NCBI RefSeq assembly: GCF_900113935.1
Contig: NZ_FORF01000022.1
Coordinates: forward strand, 1 to 41,587
DNA length: 41,587 nt
Reading direction: 5' to 3'
Origin: Aquamicrobium aerolatum DSM 21857
GTDB taxonomy: Bacteria; Pseudomonadota; Alphaproteobacteria; Rhizobiales; Rhizobiaceae
The notes under the pieces were generated by a model that saw nothing but the letters and a program-made list of their open reading frames with translations, made no database searches and was not told where the DNA came from. This document shows positions 26,635-35,514 of the stretch, in pieces (position 1 is the first letter of the stretch; every line of letters begins with the position of its first letter). The translations under genes and the position numbers were made by a program.

Positions 26635-28112
26635 ATGCCTGCGAATATTGACCGATGGCCAATTTCGAAGAAGCCGTATTTTTTGTACAATGCAGCCTTC
26701 GTATTTGCTGTCGTTCTCATAGCATCCCTGTTCGGTATCCTGACGCGTCCGATGGGACTCCTTGCCGCCGTCTGGCCTGCAAATGCAGTTCTGATGGCGT
26801 TCATGATACGCCGTCAGGAACTCGCCCGAGCAGAGTGCTGGCTTGCCGCGCTTCTAGCCTACCTGACTGCGGATCTGATGACCGGCGGGGAGGTGTACGT
26901 CACGCTCTGGCTGACCGGTGCAAACCTGACCGGGGTGGCAGTCGGATATCATCTCTTCAAACATCTGGACGCGGAGGATCGCCAGCTTCGCAGACCGATG
27001 TCTGTAGTCAGCATGTTCTGCATCTGCGGCATCGCCGCAGCGACAACCGGCGTCACCGGTAGCGCCGCCTCCCACATTCTGTTCGGACAAAGCCTTTTGA
27101 CCGGCTTTGCCTATTGGTTCACCTCAGATCTCGTCAATTCGATCATCATACTCCCAGTGATCCTCACCGCCCCTTCAGCCGGCACCTTGTGGTCCACACT
27201 GCACAATTACGAATTCCGCATCCGCGATTGGATGCCAGCAGCAACCCTGGCGCTCGCGACGACCGGCGGCTTTCTCGTTGGAGGACCAGGGGCATTTGTT
27301 TATCCAATGCCCGCATTGATCTGGTGTGCCTTGGCTTACAACCTGTTCACGACGTCCGTCGTGACAATGGCATTTTGCCTGGCAAGTCTCATTGCAACTG
27401 CGACCGGCAGCATTTCCTCTTTGCCTGCCAGCAATGATACTTTGGTGACAGTGTCGATCCGGCTCGGCATGGCGTTTCTTGCACTAGCCCCACTTGCGGT
27501 TGCGATCGTTGACAGCGCGAGAAACGACTTGCTCCAGCGCCTGCAGCATATTGTTCAACATGATGCCCTCACCGGAACTCTGTCACGTCGCGCATTTCTC
27601 GAAATGAGTGAGGCGAAACTGGCCAAGGGGCACTCGACGCGGTCCGTTTTTTTCGCACTGATGATCGATCTCGATCACTTCAAGGCTATCAACGACCAAT
27701 ACGGACACGCCACGGGAGACTTCGTGTTGCGGAATTCGACGATCGCGATGAGTTCTGCGCTGCGCAGCGATGACCTGTTGGGCGCGTCGGTGGAGAAGAA
27801 TTTGCGGCCTTCTGCAATGTGAAATCCGAAGACGACATTACAACTGTTCCCGAGCGCCTTCGTGCTGCCGTCGAGACGATGCGCTTCCCGACACCTGATG
27901 GCGAAACGATAGGCGTGACGGTCAGTATCGGTGCGGCGGTGCTCGCTACTGAACCCGGCAACACCGGCCCCCTCCATCATCTCCTGGCAGCAGCGGATGA
28001 TGCTCTTTACAAGGCAAAAGCTCAGGGCCGGAACATGGTGGTGCTTGGCAAGATTGCCAATGATCGTCGTCACACGCAATCTACGCTCAAACTGGCGAAT
28101 GCAGAATCATAG
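26635..28112 (+). pseudogene. MASE1-GGDEF diguanylate cyclase with a frameshift at the active-site motif
   Basis: ATG at 26635 (GAGGAG upstream) opens a protein with an N-terminal MASE1-type membrane sensor of about eight helices (residues 15-295; FGILTRPMGLLAAVWPANAV) and a GGDEF domain starting HDALTGTLSRRAFLE with LMIDLDHFKAINDQYGH. The frame breaks at 27780-27782: a run of three G. Four G would give RSDDLLGRVGGEEFAAF, i.e. a perfect RxxD inhibitory site five residues before GGEEF, and would carry on into the second frame (NVKSEDDITTVPERLRAAVE, then ADDALYKAKAQGRN) to the stop at 28112, about 492 residues. As written, the product stops at 27822 without an active site. A read error is quite possible. 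Confidence 0.8.
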
Positions 28113-28243
28113 ACCTTGCTGGACAAGGACATGGCTGTCTTTGGTCCACCCGCCAACTTGAATTGATTTCGGTACCACTATCGAAGAACCTGCTCTAGAT
28201 TGCAGCTGATCGCTGCATTTCAGAGTATATTTGGAGGACATTC

Positions 28244-29005
28244 ATGAACCCAGCAGGACAAATTGCCGTCGTCACAGGTGGTGGTTCCGGCCTTGGTGAG
28301 GCAACAGCACGCGCACTCGCCGCAAACGGCGCAAACGTCGCCATCTTCGACGTCAACATGTCGGCGGCCGAAGCGGTTGCCAACGACATCGGCGGAATCG
28401 CGATCAAATGTGACGTCTCCAGCGCAGAGAGCGCGGAAAGCGGGTTCGAAACGGTTGCAGACAAGCTCGGCGAAGCCAGGATTCTGGTCAATTGCGCAGG
28501 CATCGCGATCGCAATGAAGACGACCAGCAAGGACGGCGCACATCCGCTTGACGCGTACCGCAAAGTCCTGGAAGTCAACCTGCTTGGCACCTTCAACATG
28601 ATCCGGCTATTTGCTGTTCGCGCAGAAAAGCTCGATCCGCGGGATGGCGGCGAGCGTGGCGTGATCATCAACACGGCATCCGTTGCTGCCTATGACGGCC
28701 AGATCGGTCAGGCTGCCTATTCCGCATCGAAAGGCGGCGTTGTCGGAATGACCCTTCCCATCGCCCGGGATCTGGCGCGCTCCGGCATTCGCGTCATGAC
28801 AATTGCACCGGGTCTGTTCCTTACCCCCATGCTGGCGGGCTTGCCCGAAGAGGCACAGGCCTCGCTCGGACAACAGGTTCCCTTCCCGCCGCGTCTCGGC
28901 AAGCCGGCAGAATATGGCGCTCTTGCCCTGCAGATTGTCCAAAACCAGATGCTGAACGGCGAAGTGATCCGCCTTGACGGGGCGATCCGCATGGCTCCTC
29001 GATAA
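28244..29005 (+). CDS. SDR-family 3-hydroxyacyl-CoA dehydrogenase (HSD10-like)
   Basis: 253 residues, classical short-chain dehydrogenase. NAD-binding TGGGSGLG (residues 11-18), Asp at the end of the second strand (IFDVN), NCAG, catalytic Ser in [10 protein letters not shown], and YSASK with Tyr/Lys. The close fit to type-II 3-hydroxyacyl-CoA dehydrogenases (ISLDGAIRM-like end, here [12 protein letters not shown]) suggests oxidation of short or branched 3-hydroxyacyl-CoA in isoleucine or branched-chain fatty acid breakdown. An ideal GGAGG precedes the ATG. The next gene, 17 bases on, is a CaiB/AMACR-type enzyme, supporting a branched acyl-CoA pathway. Confidence 0.9.
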   Translation: MNPAGQIAVVTGGGSGLGEATARALAANGANVAIFDVNMSAAEAVANDIGGIAIKCDVSSAESAESGFETVADKLGEARILVNCAGIAIAMKTTSKDGAHPLDAYRKVLEVNLLGTFNMIRLFAVRAEKLDPRDGGERGVIINTASVAAYDGQIGQAAYSASKGGVVGMTLPIARDLARSGIRVMTIAPGLFLTPMLAGLPEEAQASLGQQVPFPPRLGKPAEYGALALQIVQNQMLNGEVIRLDGAIRMAPR

Positions 29006-29022
29006 TCAGGGGCGAGCGCACC

Positions 29023-30180
29023 GTGGAGAAAGCTACAGGAAAATCCGGCCCGCTGGCCGGATTCACCATCATTGAAATGGCCGGGCTGGGGCCGGTGCCT
29101 CTCGCCGGCCTGATCCTGTCAGAGCTTGGCGCGCGAGTCGTTCGAATAGAGCGACTTGGATCCGGCAGGGCGTTTCTCGACCTACCCCCCCCGCTCGATC
29201 TCGACCGTCATGGCCGGGAAATCCTCCGCATAGACCTCAAATCTTCCGAAGGCGCATCGCTGGTGATGCGCCTCATCGCCCAGGCAGACGCATTGCTGGA
29301 AGGTTTTCGCCCCGGCGTCATGGAACGTCTGGGGCTTGGCCCGGAGGCCGTGCACGAGGTCAATCCGCGGCTGGTATATGGACGCATGACCGGCTTCGGG
29401 CAGGATGGTCCCCTGGCTCAAAAGGCCGGCCACGACCTGACTTATCTGGCATTGTCCGGCGCGCTCGGAGCCATCGGCACAAAAGGCGGGAAACCTGTGC
29501 CACCGCTGAACCTTGCTGCCGATTATGGCGGCGGCACCATGTTCCTCATCATGGGCATTCTCGCCGCGCTGCTGGAGCGTGGACGCTCCGGGCAAGGTCA
29601 GGTGATCGATGCCGCAATGATCGACGGCGCGTCGATGTTGGCCGCTCCCTTCTTCAGCTTCATCGCCGCCGGGATCTGGAGCGAGAAACGCGGAACGAAC
29701 CTCCTCGACTCAGGCGCACCATTCTACGACACCTATGAATGTGCCGATGGCGAATATGTCGCCGTCGCGTGCCTGGAGCCGCAGTTTTTTGCCGAGTTCT
29801 GTCAATTGCTGCCGCTCGAAGAACGGTTTTCCAACGCACAATATGATCAGGTCCAATGGCCCGCGATGAGAAGTGCAATCGCCGAGCGGATCGTGCAGCG
29901 GACCCGTGATGAATGGAGCCAGCTGTTCGAATCAACCGACGCGTGCGTGGCGCCCGTGCTGTCTTTCACCGAAGCCCCTGACCATCCGCACAACAAGGCA
30001 AGGACCACACACCTGCACAGCGACGCGATGGTTCGCCCTGCCCCCGCTCCTCGCTTTTCCCGCACCGCAAGCACGGCAACAACAGCCATCATCGAAGACG
30101 CCAATTCGACGCTGGGTGCATTCGGATTGACCCTGGATGAGATAGGCGAGCTTGCAAAGCGGGGCACAATCGGCCGATAA
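29023..30180 (+). CDS. CaiB/BaiF CoA-transferase family, alpha-methylacyl-CoA racemase-like
   Basis: 385 residues, GTG start with AGGGGCGAG upstream. Family marks: PLAGFTIIEMAGLGPVPLAGLILSELGARVVRIE at the N-terminus, LLEGFRPGVMERLGLGPE, YGRMTGFGQDGPLAQKAGHDLTYLALSGAL (containing the catalytic Asp) and QVIDAAMIDG. This layout is nearer to AMACR, which inverts the 2-methyl centre of acyl-CoAs, than to formyl-CoA transferases. Co-transcribed with the HSD10-like gene, it would make branched substrates suitable for beta-oxidation. The exact reaction is not proven by sequence. Confidence 0.88.
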   Translation: MEKATGKSGPLAGFTIIEMAGLGPVPLAGLILSELGARVVRIERLGSGRAFLDLPPPLDLDRHGREILRIDLKSSEGASLVMRLIAQADALLEGFRPGVMERLGLGPEAVHEVNPRLVYGRMTGFGQDGPLAQKAGHDLTYLALSGALGAIGTKGGKPVPPLNLAADYGGGTMFLIMGILAALLERGRSGQGQVIDAAMIDGASMLAAPFFSFIAAGIWSEKRGTNLLDSGAPFYDTYECADGEYVAVACLEPQFFAEFCQLLPLEERFSNAQYDQVQWPAMRSAIAERIVQRTRDEWSQLFESTDACVAPVLSFTEAPDHPHNKARTTHLHSDAMVRPAPAPRFSRTASTATTAIIEDANSTLGAFGLTLDEIGELAKRGTIGR

Positions 30181-30213
30181 TAGGACTACTTTAGTCAAGT
30201 TATCGGAGCCAAG

Positions 30214-30999
30214 GTGGAAAAGAAAAAAGACGTCCTTCGAGAGACGGACGATGAAGCGATCGGGCTGGCAAAGACGCTGCTGCGCACGTCGCGTTATGGA
30301 GCCATTGCCGTCCTCGATCCTGAGACTGGCGCGCCTGTCGCCACCCGCGTCGCAGTTGCCAGCGACCATGACGGAACACCGGTGATTCTGGTCTCCGGTC
30401 TGGCTGCTCACACCAGAGGTATTGAGGCCGACCCGCGCTGCTCTCTTTTGTTGGGCGAGACTGGTAAGGGCGACCCGCTGGCTCACGCACGCATGACCAT
30501 AACTTGCCGTGCAGAAAAGGTCGGGCGCGAAGATCCCGGCTACGACAGAATTCGCTGGCGGTTCCTCTCCCATAACCCCAAGTCGAAACTCTACGTCGAC
30601 CTTGGCGATTTTTCGTTTTTCCGGCTTGAAGTCCAGACGATCAGCCTCAACGGTGGCTTTGCCCGTGCATATGCGCTGACCCGTGAAAACGCGCTAACGC
30701 AAGCGCCCGCGCTTGAAGCCGTCGCTGCGGCTGAAGCCGGCGCCGTTGGCCATATGAACGAGGATCACGCCGACGCCGTCGCAAACTATGCAATATGGTT
30801 TGGCAAAGCGTCGGAAGCGGCGAACTGGACCATGACCGGCGTTGACCCGGACGGTTTCGACCTTGCAGCAGGTGACCGGGTGATGCGCATATTCTTCACC
30901 GAACCGCTGGCGGACGCAACAGACATGCACAAGCGGCTGGTATCAATGGCGATCGAGGCACGGCAGGGTCTGGCAAAAACGCCACAGGCTGAACAGTAA
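30214..30999 (+). CDS. HugZ-family haem-utilisation/PPOX-fold protein
   Basis: 261 residues, GTG start with CGGAG upstream. N-terminal split-barrel flavin-fold domain (AKTLLRTSRYGAIAVLD, AVASDHDGTPVILVSGLAAHT, NPKSKLYVDLGDFSFFRL) followed by a DUF2470-type C-terminal domain with GHMNEDHADAV and VDPDGFDLAAGDRVMRIFF. HugZ/HutZ relatives bind and can degrade haem; others with this layout are uncharacterised. No haem-uptake genes are adjacent. It lies 33 bases after the racemase gene on the same strand and may share its transcript. Confidence 0.82.
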   Translation: MEKKKDVLRETDDEAIGLAKTLLRTSRYGAIAVLDPETGAPVATRVAVASDHDGTPVILVSGLAAHTRGIEADPRCSLLLGETGKGDPLAHARMTITCRAEKVGREDPGYDRIRWRFLSHNPKSKLYVDLGDFSFFRLEVQTISLNGGFARAYALTRENALTQAPALEAVAAAEAGAVGHMNEDHADAVANYAIWFGKASEAANWTMTGVDPDGFDLAAGDRVMRIFFTEPLADATDMHKRLVSMAIEARQGLAKTPQAEQ

Positions 31000-31160
31000 G
31001 TTCTGTACGAACCCAACGCGCGCCCATATTCACTTGTGATCGGCGCGCTTCTGTTTACGGTCCAATCAAGTGCGCGCGACGAGGATGCGGGCACCTGATT
31101 TGTGTTCCGTACGACGTCATACCCCTCGGCGTCGCCGGATCATGCGGCAATGGGGATGAA

Positions 31161-31469
31161 ATGATTTCGGAACAACTTGTCGACAACGCCGACGAGGTGG
31201 CTGGTTTTTTGTCAGCGATCAGCAACGGAAAACGATTGGCAATCGTATGTCACCTGCTTGAATCAGAGCTTTCGGTTGGAGAAATTGCTGAAAAAGTCGG
31301 ATTGAGCCAATCGGCTCTTTCCCAGCATCTGGCAAAACTTCGCGGAATGAACCTTGTGGAGACACGCCGGGACCGCCAGATGATTTACTATTCATGCAAT
31401 TCGCTGCAGGTGAAAAAGATCATGATGACGCTGGATAGCTTATTTGGTGCGCAAGCTTCCGGCTCCTGA
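31161..31469 (+). CDS. ArsR-family regulator, NolR-like
   Basis: 102 residues forming one winged helix. SNGKRLAIVCHLLESELSVGEIAEKVGLSQSALSQHLAKLRGMNLVETRRDRQMIYYSCNS follows the NolR pattern of Sinorhizobium closely, including GLSQSALSQHL as recognition helix. The ELCVCDL metal site of ArsR/SmtB is absent (LSVGEI instead), so a metal-sensing role through that site is unlikely. NolR represses nodulation and other genes in rhizobia; the target here is unknown. An HMA metallochaperone gene lies 118 bases downstream on the same strand. Confidence 0.85.
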   Translation: MISEQLVDNADEVAGFLSAISNGKRLAIVCHLLESELSVGEIAEKVGLSQSALSQHLAKLRGMNLVETRRDRQMIYYSCNSLQVKKIMMTLDSLFGAQASGS

Positions 31470-31587
31470 CCCCATTGCCGGGTTGGCAAGCACAAGTGCA
31501 TTCTTGACCTTCCACCTACTGGAATCTCTATCTCAATCGCAGGCGTGCGACAGCACACCGTCGATCAAAGTCAAAAAAGAGGATGAG

Positions 31588-31797
31588 ATGGAAATCAGTC
31601 TCAATATCGAAGGCATGACTTGTGGAGGCTGCAAGGCGGCGGTCGAACGCATCCTGCTGGCCCAGCCAGGAATCAGCATGGCGTCAGTGGACCTCGCAAA
31701 TGGCTCTGCCATCGTGACGGCGGGCACCGGCACTGCACCGCAGACTGTCGCGGATGCCCTGACTGCCGCAGGCTACACTGCGCGCGTGCAGAACTGA
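31588..31797 (+). CDS. HMA-domain copper chaperone-like protein
   Basis: 69 residues forming one ferredoxin-like HMA domain: MEISLNIEGMTCGGCKAAVE with the CxxC metal ligand pair (GMTCGGC), followed by VDLANGSAIVTAGTG and DALTAAGYTARV. Such proteins bind Cu(I) and hand it to P-type ATPases or other acceptors. The start at 31588 has GAGGATGAG upstream; an upstream in-frame extension has no domain and is not supported. It is followed 14 bases later by trmH-like methyltransferase, so the two are probably on one message. No copper ATPase is nearby. Confidence 0.88.
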   Translation: MEISLNIEGMTCGGCKAAVERILLAQPGISMASVDLANGSAIVTAGTGTAPQTVADALTAAGYTARVQN

Positions 31798-31811
31798 TCG
31801 CGTAACTCCTG

Positions 31812-32615
31812 ATGAACCCGGTCGCTCACATTGTGGACCAGGACGATCCGCGCATCGCACCCTACCGTGCGATTCGCGAACGAGATCTCGTGGGACGCGA
31901 GGGCCGGTTCATCGCAGAAGGCAAGGTGGTGCTGAACGTCCTGTTCAACAGCAGGCGTTTCGAGGTCGAGTCTGTGCTGATCCTCGAGCAGCGACTGGTA
32001 GGAATGCAGCAGACTCTCGCAACCGCGCCCGTCGACATGCCCGTCTATGTTGCGACACAGTCAGTTCTTGACGCGATTGCCGGATTTCATATCCATCGCG
32101 GTATACTCGCGCTCGGGCGAAAGCGACCTGCCGAAGACGCAAATGCCCTCCTCTCCGGCCTTCCCGATCAAGCGCTTGTGGTCGCGCTTGTGGGCATCTC
32201 CAATCATGATAATGTCGGCGCAATCTTCCGCAATGCAGCTGCATTCAACGCGGACGCCGTCCTGCTCGATGCCAGCAGTTGCGATCCCCTCTACCGAAAG
32301 GCGATCAGAGTCTCCGTCGGTGCGGTCCTTCAAGTGCCTTACGCTGTATTGCCAACACACCAGGACATCTCCAAAACCCTTGCGGAGCACGACTTTCGCC
32401 AGCTGGCGCTATCGCCCTCCGGCAAAGACGACATCGGCGCATTAGCTGCAGCGCGTCGCAACGCGTTGTACCTGGGGACCGAAGGAGAGGGGCTGCCTCC
32501 ACTGCTGATGGATCAAATGCAAACCGTGCGAATTCCTATGTCTGAAAGCTTCGACAGCTTGAACGTCGCGGCGGCTTCGGCCATCGCACTCCACCGACTG
32601 TGGCACGGCGCGTGA
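31812..32615 (+). CDS. TrmH/SpoU-family RNA 2'-O-methyltransferase
   Basis: 267 residues. N-terminal substrate-binding domain (FIAEGKVVLNVLFNSRRF) and a SPOUT knot with all three motifs: SNHDNVGAIFRNAAAF, YLGTEGEGLPP and IPMSESFDSLNVAAASAIALH. It would methylate a ribose 2'-OH in rRNA or tRNA using S-adenosylmethionine; the site cannot be predicted. Short gap to the HMA gene upstream; a palindromic rhizobial repeat lies just downstream. Confidence 0.92.
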   Translation: MNPVAHIVDQDDPRIAPYRAIRERDLVGREGRFIAEGKVVLNVLFNSRRFEVESVLILEQRLVGMQQTLATAPVDMPVYVATQSVLDAIAGFHIHRGILALGRKRPAEDANALLSGLPDQALVVALVGISNHDNVGAIFRNAAAFNADAVLLDASSCDPLYRKAIRVSVGAVLQVPYAVLPTHQDISKTLAEHDFRQLALSPSGKDDIGALAAARRNALYLGTEGEGLPPLLMDQMQTVRIPMSESFDSLNVAAASAIALHRLWHGA

Positions 32616-32622
32616 ACCTGAC

Positions 32623-32663
32623 CCACCGAAAACGGGGACCGGTTTCAGGATCAAGACATGCGC
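32623..32663. repeat. Rhizobial intergenic palindromic repeat, copy 1
   Basis: CCACCGAAAACGGGGACCGG followed by TTTCAGGATCAAGACATGCG. The same layout (CCGAAA-GGGAACCGGT-TCGGAT-AAGACAT) appears at 37642-37688. I recognise it as the short palindromic intergenic repeat that is common downstream of genes in Mesorhizobium-like genomes. It lies between the convergent trmH-like and coiled-coil genes, where it may also help 3' end formation. Confidence 0.65.
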
Positions 32664-33772
32664 TAGTCTCTGCGCGCGGTCTCCGCTGCGCGTAACGCTC
32701 GGATTCGATCGGCAAGGCTGCGCTGTGAAACCTTGTTGGCAAGGTCCTGCTTGTCGGCGTCGATGACCCCGTAGATCGGCGAGTCCGGCCCCTCCAGCGA
32801 AGCGGTGAGGTGAACGACTTCCGCGGCCAGCGCACCGATCTGCTCACGCAACATTGTCGTGTCGCGGAACTCTCTCTCCGTTGAACCTGCGCCCTGCCCC
32901 TGACCGCTTTCGAGAGCGGTGCGCAAACGCCTGTTCTCTGCGACAAGTTTGCTGGCGCGCGCTTCCAGTCGATCCAGATCTGCACTGGAAGCAGACGCAC
33001 CTGCCTTGCTCTTCAACTGTTCGCGCAGACGGGCGAGTTCCTTGTCACGACGCTCGCCCTGCTCTTCCGCATCGGTCAAGGTCGAGGTCATGCGCGCCAG
33101 TTTGTTTTCAAGTCCGACCACTTTCTTATGCTCATCCTTCAACGCAACATTGAGAGACTTGGCTTCCACCTCAGCCTCACGCTTGCGCTGGTGAGCGGCT
33201 TTAAGGTCTGATCGCAATAGCGCAACATCGTCCGCAAGCTTTGCCAGTTTCGTTTCCTGCGCAACCATCTCGATCTGCCGTGTCGATGCAGAAAAACTGG
33301 CCTCATCATACATGCGGCCCAACTTCTCGACATGAGCAGATTGCGCTCCAGCCTTGTCCTGCAGCGCCGCTATCTCGGCACTCAGATCACTCTCGCGCGC
33401 GGCACCAGCCTCGATCTTGTCGCGCAGTTCCTGAATCTGCTCTTCATATTTCTCAAGGACGGAAGCTTTTTCAGCAAGCTGTTCAGCCTGGGCGAGAGCC
33501 TCTTCTCGCTTGTGGCCTTCCGCAATCATGAAAGCGGCGATCTTGTCGTGTTGGGATTTGATCGTCATTTCAAGCTGACGTGTCGCAACCGCATGCTCGG
33601 AACGCAGCCGATCCTTGTCAGCCTGGATTTCGGCCATCGTCAGCGGCAGAGAGTTTTCAACGCGCTGGCGAGTCAACACCACCGCCCGTCGCCAAATGGC
33701 CGGCGCCACCAGCAGTGCCAGGAAAACAGCGCTGAGAAAGCCGAGAATGAAAAAAAGCGCCGTCTGGATCAC
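32663..33772 (-). CDS. Membrane-anchored coiled-coil protein, unknown function
   Basis: 369 residues, GTG start chosen because it includes the only membrane helix (IQTALFFILGFLSAVFLALL at 2-21); starting at a later ATG would lose it. Almost everything from 45 to 320 is predicted coiled coil (Ala/Glu/Lys-rich heptads, e.g. KYEEQIQELRDKIEAGAARE), with a short C-terminal region containing SPIYGVIDADKQDLANKVSQ. Topology: N-terminal anchor with a cytoplasmic or periplasmic coil. Similar proteins are conserved in rhizobia without a role known to me. It sits on the same strand as eipA after a 117-base gap. Confidence 0.7.
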   Translation of the reverse strand: MIQTALFFILGFLSAVFLALLVAPAIWRRAVVLTRQRVENSLPLTMAEIQADKDRLRSEHAVATRQLEMTIKSQHDKIAAFMIAEGHKREEALAQAEQLAEKASVLEKYEEQIQELRDKIEAGAARESDLSAEIAALQDKAGAQSAHVEKLGRMYDEASFSASTRQIEMVAQETKLAKLADDVALLRSDLKAAHQRKREAEVEAKSLNVALKDEHKKVVGLENKLARMTSTLTDAEEQGERRDKELARLREQLKSKAGASASSADLDRLEARASKLVAENRRLRTALESGQGQGAGSTEREFRDTTMLREQIGALAAEVVHLTASLEGPDSPIYGVIDADKQDLANKVSQRSLADRIRALRAAETARRD

Positions 33773-33889
33773 TGCTGCAAGTCCATTCTCGTCGCAAGGT
33801 CAGTTTTCGATGCGGGTTTCTTTCTGCCACACTGCAGGGACGAGAATCCAGTCCTCGCCACCAAAGATGCAGTTACCGGTCCAACTATA

Positions 33890-34480
33890 TCAGAACGGAT
33901 TCCAGGTTGGCGACTGCGTCAGCTTCAGATAGCCCACATTAAGTCCCAGCCGAGCGCCAACACCGGTACGTACCGGCACCAGCATGACCGGACCGTTCTT
34001 GAGGACCGTGAATCCCAGACCAGCCACCACATAGGCGGATCCGGCAACACCGGCATACCGTCGATAAAGGCTGGGGACGCTGTCCAGATTGTAGACCAGG
34101 ATCATCGTCCGGGATCCTTGACCGCCGAAATCCCAGCCGATCGACGGTCCCTGCCAGAACACCGGATGATCTCCGACATTCTTCGTGTAGAGCGTTCCTT
34201 CGCCAAAAGTCAGCCCGCCGATCAGAGCCCCGGACCCTTCCTCACCAAGAATATACCCGTTGGGCATGCCGTAGGAGGAGAAGATCTGCTCCACCACACT
34301 CGCAAGACCACCGGAGGTCGAACCGAAGAAGTGATGTCCGGAATCGAGGATTTCCTGCGCACTGAATGATCCGCTCGCATCGGCGGCGGCTCTCTCAGAC
34401 TGTCCCGCCGTGAGCACGACGACCAGAAGAAGTGCACCTAAACTGCGTAGAAGATTTCTGAAATGCAGCTTGTTCAACAT
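33890..34480 (-). CDS. eipA: EipA-like periplasmic protein (DUF1134)
   Basis: 196 residues from ATG 34480, chosen for the GGAGAG upstream and the signal peptide (LLRSLGALLLVVVLTAG, cleaved near AAADA). The mature protein has the DUF1134 pattern: FSAQEILDSGHHFFGSTSGGLASVVEQIF, GYILGEEGSGALIGGLTFGEG, WQGPSIGWDFGGQGSRTMILVYNL and a Gly-rich end NVGYLKLTQSPTWNPF. In Brucella, EipA is a small beta-barrel protein of the periplasm needed for envelope integrity, and its gene is activated by CtrA. A CtrA-like site lies about 100 bases upstream (34581-34599), which fits. Confidence 0.88.
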   Translation of the reverse strand: MLNKLHFRNLLRSLGALLLVVVLTAGQSERAAADASGSFSAQEILDSGHHFFGSTSGGLASVVEQIFSSYGMPNGYILGEEGSGALIGGLTFGEGTLYTKNVGDHPVFWQGPSIGWDFGGQGSRTMILVYNLDSVPSLYRRYAGVAGSAYVVAGLGFTVLKNGPVMLVPVRTGVGARLGLNVGYLKLTQSPTWNPF

Positions 34481-34580
34481 GGCTTTTACTCTCCGTATCG
34501 GACCGCTCCGGAGCACCTCCGGGCGGACGGCTCCAAGGCCGTATCGACCCGCCAATCACAGCCAAACTATGACGCAAACC

Positions 34581-34599
34581 TTATCCAACCATTAACCAT
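34581..34599. promoter_or_regulatory. Candidate CtrA-binding site upstream of eipA
   Basis: TTAT-CCAACCA-TTAA is one base off the TTAA-N7-TTAA CtrA consensus, and its right half extends to TTAACCAT, an 8-mer described for alphaproteobacterial CtrA sites. It lies about 100 bases upstream of the eipA ATG and 210 upstream of chpT, so it most likely serves eipA. Found by eye; not tested against a matrix. Confidence 0.6.
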
Positions 34600-34806
34600 T
34601 GCCACGCTTTCGAACACGCATGCGCACCGGTTGAGAAAGCTGGAACGTCAGGACGCGCGCCGTTGCCGCGAACCGCTGCCGGTTCCTTGTGATGGCGCGC
34701 CGCCTGTGTAACTTCTACGCAACCGCTGCACGACTGATTCGCGCGCATCGAACCGCGACCCGCCAATCAGGTCACTTTGTTTTTTCGCATCACGGGGACA
34801 CTCCAT

Positions 34807-35436
34807 ATGGCCGACATTCTGACCCTTTCCGCACCTGACCTTGCTGCGCTTCTTTGCAGCCGCGTTTGCCACGACATCATCTCCCCTGTCGGCGCCATCA
34901 ACAACGGCCTCGAACTGCTCGAAGAGGGCGGCGCCGATGAAGATGCGATGCGCCTGATCAAGACCAGTGCGCGCAACGCATCCGCAAGGCTCCAGTTCGC
35001 CCGTATCGCCTTCGGCGCGGCAGGCTCGGCCGGAATGCAGATCGACACCGGCGATGCAGAGGCAGTAGCGCAGGCATTTTTTGCCAACGAGAAGCCGGAA
35101 TTGGAGTGGAAGGGAACCCGTGCCCTCCTGCCAAAGAACAAGGTCAAGCTGCTTCTCAACCTGTTGATGATCGCCAATGTCACGATTCCGCGCGGCGGCA
35201 AGCTGACGGTCGAGCTTCATGACGTCGACACAGCGCCGCGCTTTACGCTGACTGCAAAGGGGCCGATGGTTCGCGTCCCGGCACGTTTCCTCGAGCTGCA
35301 TTCGGGCGTCAAGCCAGAAGAGCCCATCGATGCCCATTCGGTGCAGCCATATTATACGCTGCTGCTGGCACGCGAGGCGGGCATGAAAATCTCGATCCAT
35401 GCCAGCGCCGAAGAGATCGTGATGACAGCCGAATAG
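34807..35436 (+). CDS. chpT: Histidine phosphotransferase ChpT
   Basis: 209 residues from the ATG at 34807, with GGGGA in a good position. The dimerisation/phosphotransfer helix SRVCHDIISPVGAINNGLELL holds His22 as phospho-acceptor, equivalent to the Caulobacter ChpT histidine; the rest is a degenerate HATPase-like fold (LLNLLMIANVTIPRGGKL) without ATP-binding boxes. ChpT takes phosphate from the hybrid kinase CckA and gives it to CtrA and CpdR, so it is the hub of the cell-cycle relay. CtrA lies 0.7 kb away in convergent orientation, and a receiver protein of unknown partner follows immediately. Confidence 0.94.
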   Translation: MADILTLSAPDLAALLCSRVCHDIISPVGAINNGLELLEEGGADEDAMRLIKTSARNASARLQFARIAFGAAGSAGMQIDTGDAEAVAQAFFANEKPELEWKGTRALLPKNKVKLLLNLLMIANVTIPRGGKLTVELHDVDTAPRFTLTAKGPMVRVPARFLELHSGVKPEEPIDAHSVQPYYTLLLAREAGMKISIHASAEEIVMTAE

Positions 35437-35475
35437 GCTGGCACCCGACCACCCTCTTTTTCACCGAACATCATC

Positions 35476-35502
35476 AACGGCCGCGACAAGTTCGCGGCCG
35501 TT
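35476..35502 (+). terminator. Stem-loop downstream of chpT
   Basis: AACGGCCGCGA and its exact complement make an 11-bp GC-rich stem with a 5-base loop, 40 bases after the chpT stop, followed by CGTCTTCGTGG. The T content after the stem is modest, so termination may be partial. Confidence 0.55.
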
Positions 35503-35514
35503 CGTCTTCGTGGA

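Noticed and set aside
33332-34369. A 345-codon plus-strand frame across the coiled-coil and eipA genes
   Set aside because: Opposes two supported genes and their intergenic gap; composition is shadow-like.
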